This document shows, piece after piece, positions 29,015 to 36,086 of a DNA stretch of 64,000 bases (its first letter is position 1; each line of letters starts with the position of its first letter). A model generated the notes under the pieces. It searched no databases. It was not told where the DNA came from and saw nothing but the letters and a program-made list of their open reading frames with translations. A program made the translations under genes and the position numbers. The stretch covers positions 53,845 through 117,844 of the forward strand of contig DJVB01000050.1 in NCBI GenBank assembly GCA_002440745.1. Direction: 5' to 3'. Source of the stretch: Bacteroidales bacterium UBA6267. Its GTDB lineage: Bacteria; Bacteroidota; Bacteroidia; Bacteroidales; UBA1556.

Positions 29015-29581
29015 CTATCTCTTCTGTTGTTTCTTTGCCTTCTCCATGCGGATTAGCGTTTTCTGTAAATAAGTTCTGGCCTTTGAAAGCTGTGATTTTG
29101 ATGTGTTGACGCTAATGTTTAATAATTCAGCAATTTCTCTATGCTTGTATTTTTCAAATACATACATATTAAAAACCTGCTTATATCCATCAGGTAACCT
29201 TTGAATTGCTTCTAACATTTCAGCCTTATTAAAGCGTAATTCCTCCAATTCTTGATCATCATCATGCTGAATTTCCGTTTCTTTAATATCATCGAAACTT
29301 TTATCCGAAATCTCTTTCTTAGCTTTATAATAATGATTCAGAGAAGTATTTATCACAATTCGTTTCATCCAACCTTCAAAAGAACCCTCCCCTCTGAAAC
29401 CTTCAATATTTGAAAAAATTTTTATGAACGCTTCTTGCAAAACATCTTTGGCTTCATCTTGATCTTTCGTATATCTGAGGCATATACCATACATGATTGG
29501 TGCATAAATCTTATACAACTTTTCTTGAGCGGCTCTCTCGCCACTCAGACAGCGTTGGTATAACTCAAAATCGAAAGTCAT
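29015..29581 (-). CDS. ECF-family RNA polymerase sigma factor
   Basis: A 188-residue extracytoplasmic-function sigma factor that redirects RNA polymerase to particular promoters. Region 2 (about 20-90) has DEAKDVLQEAFIKIF and FRGEGSFEGWMKRI. Region 4 (about 130-180) has LPDGYKQVFNMYVFE and the helix-turn-helix HREIAELLNISVNTSKSQL. It heads a three-gene unit with the barrel protein and the T9SS PKD protein. No TAnnTTTG element is seen in front of it, which would fit autoregulation, but that is not shown. Confidence 0.93.
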   Translation of the reverse strand: MTFDFELYQRCLSGERAAQEKLYKIYAPIMYGICLRYTKDQDEAKDVLQEAFIKIFSNIEGFRGEGSFEGWMKRIVINTSLNHYYKAKKEISDKSFDDIKETEIQHDDDQELEELRFNKAEMLEAIQRLPDGYKQVFNMYVFEKYKHREIAELLNISVNTSKSQLSKARTYLQKTLIRMEKAKKQQKR

Positions 29582-29831
29582 TAACGGGGTCGTTTCACAG
29601 ATTTATTATTGATGATTTGGTTGCCTGATGTGGGCTAAGTTTTAAAACTAATCCTAAAACCCGGAGTTTTTACTTCCTCAAACAAATGCTAAGACAAAAA
29701 TTTTAACCCAATAGTTTATTGGTGTGAAAATTTTTGAATCAATTCATTGAGCAAAACTACTTAAAAATTAGTGATTTTTAATCAAATCTGTATTTTTTCC
29801 CAATGATAAAAATCATAAAAATGAAGAAAAT

Positions 29832-29847
29832 AGTCATAAGAATGACT
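29832..29847. promoter_or_regulatory. Inverted repeat, candidate operator
   Basis: AGTCAT-AAGA-ATGACT is a perfect 6-bp inverted repeat with a 4-base spacer. It lies about 70 bases upstream of the -33 element of the polysaccharide export promoter. No T-run follows, so it is not a terminator. A regulator-binding role is inference. Confidence 0.35.
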
Positions 29848-29917
29848 GCATTTAAAGGAAATACTAATTCTTATGAAGGCGCTATGTTTTATTGTAATGT
29901 TATGCTTTAAGTTTTTA

Positions 29918-29947
29918 TTGTTAACAAAAAGAATTGGTATAAATTTG
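29918..29947 (+). promoter_or_regulatory. Promoter of the polysaccharide export unit
   Basis: TTG (29918-29920), a 19-base spacer and TAAATTTG (29940-29947) form the best match in the window to the Bacteroidota primary-sigma promoter. Transcription would start near 29954, about 80 bases before the first gene. Confidence 0.75.
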
Positions 29948-30034
29948 CATCCTCTTAAATTTTTAGAGATTAGATTTATAAACTAAGATTTTTTGTTTTG
30001 ATAAAATCTGTTTTTACAACTAAACTGCTTCATA

Positions 30035-30841
30035 ATGTGTAAAAATCACTTCACCTCCTTCCGAGGACCAATTTTACTATTAACGGTTATTATTATTGGA
30101 CTTTCCGGGTGTATTCCGCAGAAAAAACTTCGCTATATGCAGGAGTTAGAGAGCAAAGTTACTACCGACACCGTCGTTCAACAAAACACAGTGAATAGCT
30201 CCTATAAAATCAAAGAAAAAGATGAATTGTATATTAAAGTCAACTCTTTGAATCCCAAAACTTTTAGTTTCTTCAACGGGAGCGACAACAATCAAAATCT
30301 GAACAACTCAGATTTAGGTCTTTACCTGACAAGTTATACCGTAAACGACAGTGGATATGTAGAACTGCCCGTAATTGGCCAAGTGAAAATTGTGGGGATG
30401 ACCATAAAAGAGGCCTCTGTGGAGATTGAAAACAAGCTAAAAAGCTATCTTACTGAAGTTTCAGTAACGGTAAAATTAAGTGGTTTCAGAGTGACCCTTT
30501 TAGGAGAAGTTGAAAGACCCGGACGATATACCGCTTATGTTTCACAAATGAATGTGCTCGAAGCATTAGCGCTTGCAGGCGATATGACGGCTTACGGAAA
30601 TCGTGAAAAAGTGTTTTTGATACGTGAAGAAGACGGAAAAGAAAAAATTTACTTTCTAAACATGCTTGATCGCAATATAATCAACGATGCAAACTTCTAT
30701 CTTTTGCCAAACGATATTATTTATGTAGAGTCGCTGAATGCAAAAACATGGGGCTTTGAAACATTCCCTTACGCCCTTATTCTCAGCTCACTAACTACTT
30801 TCATCGCGATGACAACATTAATTTTACAACTTAAAAACTAA
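30035..30841 (+). CDS. Polysaccharide biosynthesis/export lipoprotein (Wza-like)
   Basis: Outer-membrane component for polysaccharide export, 268 residues. A signal sequence with lipobox LSGC predicts acylation at Cys26. The polysaccharide-export domain (about 50-145, YKIKEKDELYIKV) is followed by a SLBB domain (VTLLGEVERPGRYTAYV, about 150-215). The extreme C-terminus (about 240-262) is hydrophobic and corresponds to the membrane-spanning helix that forms the alpha-helical barrel of Wza-type proteins. Three bases separate it from the kinase gene. This is the first gene of the 30-36 kb unit. Confidence 0.93.
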   Translation: MCKNHFTSFRGPILLLTVIIIGLSGCIPQKKLRYMQELESKVTTDTVVQQNTVNSSYKIKEKDELYIKVNSLNPKTFSFFNGSDNNQNLNNSDLGLYLTSYTVNDSGYVELPVIGQVKIVGMTIKEASVEIENKLKSYLTEVSVTVKLSGFRVTLLGEVERPGRYTAYVSQMNVLEALALAGDMTAYGNREKVFLIREEDGKEKIYFLNMLDRNIINDANFYLLPNDIIYVESLNAKTWGFETFPYALILSSLTTFIAMTTLILQLKN

Positions 30842-30844
30842 CCT

Positions 30845-33316
30845 GTGGAAAATAATAATACAAACGGATTCAATAATTTTCAACAAGAAGATACTATTGA
30901 TATCAAAGCATTGGTTTTTCAGGCATTATCCTATTGGAAGCTATTTGTTTTGTCGGTAGTTGTTGCTCTTTTTTCGGCTCACATGTTCAACAAATACGCC
31001 GATCCCGACTATGAAGCAAAAGCGACTATTATGGTTGGTAACGACATGACCACACAAAATCCATTGTCGAATTTGATGCCTTCTGTTTTTGGCCCTCCAC
31101 CGATAAATATGCAAAATGAGATTGCCATTCTGAAATCCTTTGCTGTTGCCAAGAAAGCAGTTCTCGAAACCGACTGGCAAGTTTCGTTATTTCGCTATGG
31201 AAAAATAAGAGAGAACCAAATGTTCTCCAATCAACCCTTCTTTGTTGAATTAGACTCTACTCATTTGCAAGCCACACAAGTAAAAATCGATATTGTTTTG
31301 CTCTCAAATTCAGAATATCGTTTGATTATTCCTCCAATTGGGTCAGCTAAACTTTACGATTATCGCACAAATGACATATCGGAACATGTTGATTCCCTGC
31401 CGCAAGGTGAAAACAGAGTGATGCGTTTTGGAGAGAAATACGAAAATGGTTGTTTTTCCTTTACACTCCATTTTGCTAAGCCATACAACGACGATAAAGA
31501 GTTTTATTTTTATTTAAACTCCTTGGAGTATTTGGCTCGTAAATACAAGTCGAAATTTCAAGCTAAAATGGCTCATAATGACGCCACACTTATTGAGATA
31601 AGCATTAAAGACGAAAGTCAGGAAAATGCCATGACAATGGTAAATGCCCTTGCAAAAGCTTATGTTAAATCAAATCTTGAAGATAAAAACCAACAAGCAA
31701 CTAATTCCCTCCTTTTTATCGATCAACAATTATACGGTATAGAAGATTCGTTGCGTGAGTTTGAAAACGATTTACAAACTTTTCGTATGGATAATAGCCT
31801 AATGAAAATTGAGGATATTAGTTCCCAAGTTTTCGACAGGCTCTATGAACTCGACAAACAGAAAGCTATGTCGGAGTTACATGCCCAATATTTTGATTAT
31901 TTAGAAGACTATGTTAAAGGTTCTAATAAGAAAAAAGAAAACCTAATAGCTCCTGCAATCATGGATATTAATGAGCCTATGCTCATTCAGTTAGTTACAC
32001 AACTTAACACCTTATACCTTGAACGTAATCAGTTTGGCTCTACCACAACCGCATCCAACCCTGTTGTAAAGGATGTCGATCAGCAAATAAAAACCACTGA
32101 ATTAGCCTTACTTGAAAATATAACGAATATTAAAAAAGTATCGTCAATACAACTTGCCGAAATCAATCATCAACTTCGTGAAATTCAGCTGAAAATCAAC
32201 AGCTTACCTGCAAAGCAAAGACGCCTTGTGGACATCACACGACAATATAATGTAAATGAGGAAATTTACTCCTTCCTATTAGAGAAAAGGCTCGAAAGCG
32301 GCATTGCAAAAGCAGGCAATGTATCAGATCATAGGATTGTTGACTTATCCAGAGGTGCTTCAATGATTTTTCCTAAGAAATCGCTCAACTACACTATTGC
32401 TTTACTTTTAGGACTTTTGGTTCCAATCGGATTCATATTCATTCGGGATTATTTTAATGATAAGGTTCGTGATAAGCGTGACATTGAAAAATTAGTGAAC
32501 GCACCGATTTTAGGGGTAGTTGGTCACCACAGTGGAGGAAATAATAATGCCGTGCTGAGTAAGCCTAAATCCATAATTGCCGAAACTTTCAGAGCAATTC
32601 GAACTAATCTTCAGTATATTTCTTCGAGCGAAGATTCAAAAGTTATCACCGTAACTTCAACTTTCAGTGGTGAAGGAAAGACTTTCAACGCTATCAATTT
32701 GGCTTCAATATATTCAATTTCAGGTAAAAAGACCGTGTTGATAGGTTGTGATTTGCGTAAACCAAAAATTCATTTAGATTTTGACTTAGACAATAATATT
32801 GGTTTAACTACCTATCTTATAGGCAAATGCACTGTTGACGAATTAGTAAAAGAATCTAACTACGAGAATTTTCATATAATTCCATCAGGCCCAATTCCAC
32901 CCAATCCAGCCGAATTGTTAGAAAGTGAGCAAATGAGTAATTTAATTACCAATCTCCGCTCCTTATTTGACATCATCATTATCGACTCCCCTCCTATTGG
33001 CTTGGTAACAGATGCGGTATTTATGATGAAGCGTTCGGATGCTTCACTTTACGTTATTCGTCAGAATTATACTAATAAAGGAGCATTATCAATACTTCAG
33101 GACTTGGTTAAGTCAAAGGTGGTCCCAAATATCTCCATCGTTGTCAACGATATGGATTATGAAAACAGACGATATGGAAGTTATGGTTATGGTTACGGCT
33201 ATGGTTATGGATATGGTTATGGTTATGGATATGGTTATGGCTACGGAAATTACTACGCCGAAGATGAATCACGAAAACATAAACCCTCTATATTTAAACG
33301 ATTATTTCGTTTTTAG
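30845..33316 (+). CDS. Wzc-like polysaccharide copolymerase/tyrosine autokinase
   Basis: Inner-membrane chain-length regulator fused to a BY-kinase, 823 residues. The Wzz domain spans residues 1 to about 510 between transmembrane helices (about 33-50 and 510-530) with coiled coil between. The cytoplasmic kinase has Walker A GEGKT near 609, Walker A' VLIGCDLRKP and Walker B IIIDSPP. The C-terminal tail is striking: eleven Tyr-Gly repeats at residues 780-801, then NYY and a basic end. The start is GTG at 30845, three bases after the upstream stop; the N-terminal Wzz segment begins within the first 25 residues, so later ATGs are excluded. It works with the Wza-like lipoprotein upstream. Confidence 0.93.
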   Translation: MENNNTNGFNNFQQEDTIDIKALVFQALSYWKLFVLSVVVALFSAHMFNKYADPDYEAKATIMVGNDMTTQNPLSNLMPSVFGPPPINMQNEIAILKSFAVAKKAVLETDWQVSLFRYGKIRENQMFSNQPFFVELDSTHLQATQVKIDIVLLSNSEYRLIIPPIGSAKLYDYRTNDISEHVDSLPQGENRVMRFGEKYENGCFSFTLHFAKPYNDDKEFYFYLNSLEYLARKYKSKFQAKMAHNDATLIEISIKDESQENAMTMVNALAKAYVKSNLEDKNQQATNSLLFIDQQLYGIEDSLREFENDLQTFRMDNSLMKIEDISSQVFDRLYELDKQKAMSELHAQYFDYLEDYVKGSNKKKENLIAPAIMDINEPMLIQLVTQLNTLYLERNQFGSTTTASNPVVKDVDQQIKTTELALLENITNIKKVSSIQLAEINHQLREIQLKINSLPAKQRRLVDITRQYNVNEEIYSFLLEKRLESGIAKAGNVSDHRIVDLSRGASMIFPKKSLNYTIALLLGLLVPIGFIFIRDYFNDKVRDKRDIEKLVNAPILGVVGHHSGGNNNAVLSKPKSIIAETFRAIRTNLQYISSSEDSKVITVTSTFSGEGKTFNAINLASIYSISGKKTVLIGCDLRKPKIHLDFDLDNNIGLTTYLIGKCTVDELVKESNYENFHIIPSGPIPPNPAELLESEQMSNLITNLRSLFDIIIIDSPPIGLVTDAVFMMKRSDASLYVIRQNYTNKGALSILQDLVKSKVVPNISIVVNDMDYENRRYGSYGYGYGYGYGYGYGYGYGYGYGNYYAEDESRKHKPSIFKRLFRF
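33182..33247 (+). repeat. Hexanucleotide repeat (11 copies) encoding Tyr-Gly
   Basis: Eleven consecutive 6-base units of the form TA[T/C]GG[T/A/C] at the 3' end of the kinase gene. Third codon positions vary, so the units are not all identical, yet several neighbours are. Gain or loss of units stays in frame and changes only the number of tail tyrosines. Confidence 0.9.
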
Positions 33317-33368
33317 AAATTTTTTTTAATAGCAAATAAAGCAAAAACAAACTCAAAAACCTTTGTAT

Positions 33369-34499
33369 ATGAAAGAGATAAGAATGGTTGATTTGCATAG
33401 TCAATATCAAAAAATCAAACCTGAAGTTGACCGCAGAATAATGGAAATTTTGGAAACTACAGCCTTTATTAACGGACCTTATGTACATCAGTTTCAAAAA
33501 AACCTTGAAGCCTATCTTGGTGTAAAGCATGTTATTCCTTGCGGAAACGGAACTGACGCGTTACAAGTTGCCATGATGGCTTTGAACCTAAAACCGGGGG
33601 ATGAAGTTATCACCACCACATTCACTTTTATTGCCACTGCTGAAGTGATTGCACTATTGGGTTTAACTCCCGTTTTAGTTGATGTAGATCCAGAAACATA
33701 TAATATTGACCCCGAAGCTGTTAGAAAAGCTATCACACCAAAAACTAAAGCTATTGTACCTGTTCATCTATTTGGACAATGTGCCCCGATGGATGAACTG
33801 ATGAAAATTGCGCAAGAACACAATCTATACGTTATCGAAGACAATGCACAAGCAATAGGCTCTGATTATAAATGCCCGGATGGAACAACAAGAAAATCAG
33901 GTACAATTGGCCATATTGGTTGCACCTCATTTTTTCCATCCAAAAATTTGGGTGCTTACGGAGACGGAGGTGCAATTTTCACCAACGACGATACATTTGC
34001 CGAGCAACTTCGAATTGTGGTAAACCATGGAATGAAAGTGAGGTATTATCACGACTACGTTGGAGTTAACTCCAGACTCGATAGCATTCAAGCAGCTATT
34101 TTGGACGTAAAATTAGCTCATCTCGACGACTATGCTGCATCGAGAAGACGCGCTGCGGATTTCTATGACAATGCTTTTGCAAACCATCCAAAGCTAAAAA
34201 CACCAAAACGTTTTGAGAAATCAACTCATGTTTTCCATCAATACACACTAACAATCAAGGATGTAAATCGTGACGAGTTGCAGAAGTTTTTAAATTCTCA
34301 TGGCATTCCTATGATGATATACTATCCTGTTCCACTTCATTTACAATCAGCTTATCAGGACCCAAGGTATAAATCAGGAGATTTTCCGGTTTCCGAACAA
34401 TTAGCAGCCTCGGTAATCTCGCTTCCCATGCACACTGAACTGGATGAGGAACAATTGGAGTTTATCACTTCCAAAGTGTTAGAATTTGTAAATCAATAG
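33369..34499 (+). CDS. wbpE: PLP-dependent sugar aminotransferase (DegT/DnrJ/EryC1, WbpE-like)
   Basis: Transfers an amino group to a 3-keto UDP-sugar. The enzyme has about 376 residues with the motifs PCGNGTDALQVAMMAL, FTFIATAEVI, and SFFPSKNLGAYGDGGA containing the PLP-binding Lys, all typical of WbpE/WlbC. The two following genes code for the matching N-acetyltransferase and 3-dehydrogenase, so the product is probably UDP-GlcNAc(3NH2)A. A TTG codon at 33363 could also serve as start, but ATG at 33369 gives the family N-terminus MKEIRMVDLHSQY. Confidence 0.9.
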   Translation: MKEIRMVDLHSQYQKIKPEVDRRIMEILETTAFINGPYVHQFQKNLEAYLGVKHVIPCGNGTDALQVAMMALNLKPGDEVITTTFTFIATAEVIALLGLTPVLVDVDPETYNIDPEAVRKAITPKTKAIVPVHLFGQCAPMDELMKIAQEHNLYVIEDNAQAIGSDYKCPDGTTRKSGTIGHIGCTSFFPSKNLGAYGDGGAIFTNDDTFAEQLRIVVNHGMKVRYYHDYVGVNSRLDSIQAAILDVKLAHLDDYAASRRRAADFYDNAFANHPKLKTPKRFEKSTHVFHQYTLTIKDVNRDELQKFLNSHGIPMMIYYPVPLHLQSAYQDPRYKSGDFPVSEQLAASVISLPMHTELDEEQLEFITSKVLEFVNQ

Positions 34500-34502
34500 A
34501 TT

Positions 34503-35090
34503 ATGAGCGACAAAAAATATTATGCCCACGAAACAGCAGTGATTGACGACAACTGCGAAATTGGAGAAGGTGTTAAAATATGGCACTTTTCTCATATCAT
34601 GTCCAAATGCAAGATTGGCGACAATTGCAATATCGGACAAAATGTGGTTGTCTCTCCGGAAGTAATTCTGGGCAAGAATGTAAAAATTCAAAACAATGTT
34701 TCTATTTATACCGGCGTAATTTGCGAAGATGATGTTTTCTTAGGACCGAGTATGGTTTTCACCAATGTGGTAAATCCAAGAAGTAATGTCAATCGCAGAG
34801 GCCAATACTCCGAAACTATTGTTCGCCGTGGCGCATCCATCGGAGCTAATGCTACCATTGTTTGTGGTCATAATATTGGCGAATTTGCTTTTATTGGAGC
34901 AGGTGCAGTAGTTACCAAAGAGGTTCCTGCTTACGCTTTAGTTGTTGGCAATCCGGCTCGGCAAGTTGGTTGGATGAGCGAATATGGACATCGCTTGAGT
35001 TTCGATGAAAATAACAAGGCAATTTGCCCCGAATCCGGCGAAGAATATATCAAAGAAGGTAACATTGTCAGAAAACTTATCAAAGAATAA
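34503..35090 (+). CDS. wbpD: UDP-3-amino-sugar N-acetyltransferase (WbpD/WlbB-like)
   Basis: Acetylates the 3-amino group of the UDP-aminouronic acid made by the preceding enzyme. The 195-residue left-handed beta-helix protein shows the hexapeptide pattern ([57 protein letters not shown]). The last 40 residues form the C-terminal extension that carries the family motif [10 protein letters not shown]. It starts 3 bases after the aminotransferase stop and ends 2 bases before the oxidoreductase start. Confidence 0.92.
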   Translation: MSDKKYYAHETAVIDDNCEIGEGVKIWHFSHIMSKCKIGDNCNIGQNVVVSPEVILGKNVKIQNNVSIYTGVICEDDVFLGPSMVFTNVVNPRSNVNRRGQYSETIVRRGASIGANATIVCGHNIGEFAFIGAGAVVTKEVPAYALVVGNPARQVGWMSEYGHRLSFDENNKAICPESGEEYIKEGNIVRKLIKE

Positions 35091-35092
35091 TT

Positions 35093-36052
35093 ATGGTCAA
35101 GAAAGGTTTTAATTTTGGACTTATAGGGGCAGCAGGCTATATCGCGCCTCGTCACATGAAGGCAATCTCCGATACAGGAAATAATTTGATTACAGCCCTC
35201 GACCCTTTTGACAGCGTGGGAATCATCGACAGCTATTTTCCTGATGCAGATTTTTTTACTGAGCCTGAGCGCTTCGACCGACATTTAGACAAACTGCGCC
35301 GTCAGGGAGATTACAAAATCGACTATGTTTCGATTTGTTCGCCCAACTACCTTCACGACTCTCATATCCGTCTTGCTCTGCGTAACGATGCTCACGCAAT
35401 CTGTGAAAAACCTCTTGTGTTAAATCCATGGAATATTGACGCCCTTTCAATCATTGAAAACGAAACCGGCAAGAAAATATACAATATATTACAACTACGT
35501 CACCATCAGGCAATTATAGATTTGAAAAACAAAATTGAAAACGACGAATCTGGGAAAGTTTATGATGTTGACCTAACCTATATTACCAGCCGTGGTCATT
35601 GGTATTTTGTAAGTTGGAAAGGCGATCAGAGCAAATCAGGTGGGGTTGCAACCAATATTGGCGTTCATTTCTACGATATGCTTACCTACATTTTTGGAGA
35701 TGTAGTTACAAACACCGTTCACTACAGCAATGCCGAAACTGCCTCGGGTTTCTTAGTTCTCAAAAACGCACGAGTTAGATGGTTTTTATCGGTGGATGCT
35801 GGGAATTTGCCTCATGATATTTTGGAGAAAGGACAAAGAACTTTCAGACAAATTAGTGTTGAAGGTACCGACATTGAATTTAGCGGTGGCTTTACAGATT
35901 TGCATACAGTGAGTTATCAAAACATCATTGCTGGAAACGGTTTTGGATTAGAAGAAGCTCGAAAGAGCATCGACATTGTTCATCAAATTAGAAATTCAAA
36001 ACCAATAGGAATTCGTGGCGATTATCATCCTCTTTTAAAGACCCTAAAGTAA
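35093..36052 (+). CDS. wbpB: Gfo/Idh/MocA oxidoreductase (WbpB/WlbA-like)
   Basis: NAD-dependent 3-dehydrogenase acting on UDP-N-acetyl-glucosaminuronic acid, the first of the three-step route completed by the two genes upstream. The Rossmann domain begins GLIGAAGYIAPRHMKAI; the catalytic Lys is in CEKPL, and the C-terminal alpha/beta domain contains YITSRGHWY and GVATNIGVHFYDML with the conserved His. At 319 residues it is of WlbA length. The UDP-GlcNAc 6-dehydrogenase (WbpA) and the epimerase (WbpI) are not in the window. Confidence 0.9.
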   Translation: MVKKGFNFGLIGAAGYIAPRHMKAISDTGNNLITALDPFDSVGIIDSYFPDADFFTEPERFDRHLDKLRRQGDYKIDYVSICSPNYLHDSHIRLALRNDAHAICEKPLVLNPWNIDALSIIENETGKKIYNILQLRHHQAIIDLKNKIENDESGKVYDVDLTYITSRGHWYFVSWKGDQSKSGGVATNIGVHFYDMLTYIFGDVVTNTVHYSNAETASGFLVLKNARVRWFLSVDAGNLPHDILEKGQRTFRQISVEGTDIEFSGGFTDLHTVSYQNIIAGNGFGLEEARKSIDIVHQIRNSKPIGIRGDYHPLLKTLK

Positions 36053-36086
36053 AATACATTATAGAAACTTGATTATAAGTGATTTT

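Larger units (their letters stand above)
29582..30034. other. Divergent intergenic region, 453 bp
   Basis: Separates the sigma factor unit (minus) from the polysaccharide export genes (plus). It contains a perfect 6-bp inverted repeat at 29832-29847, the promoter at 29918-29947 and a leader of about 80 bases. No small gene or invertible-promoter repeats were recognised. Confidence 0.6.

Noticed and set aside
29582..30034. Invertible promoter before the polysaccharide unit, as in Bacteroides capsule loci
   Set aside because: No pair of matching inverted repeats flanks the promoter; only a single short palindrome at 29832-29847 was found.
33182..33247. Short tandem repeat as a possible CRISPR-like array
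   Set aside because: The units are contiguous 6-mers without spacers and lie in a coding region.
33039..33329. Plus-strand frame of 96 codons overlapping the kinase tail (Met-Val-Met-Asp-rich)
   Set aside because: It is the shifted reading of the Tyr-Gly hexanucleotide repeat and lacks any support as a gene.
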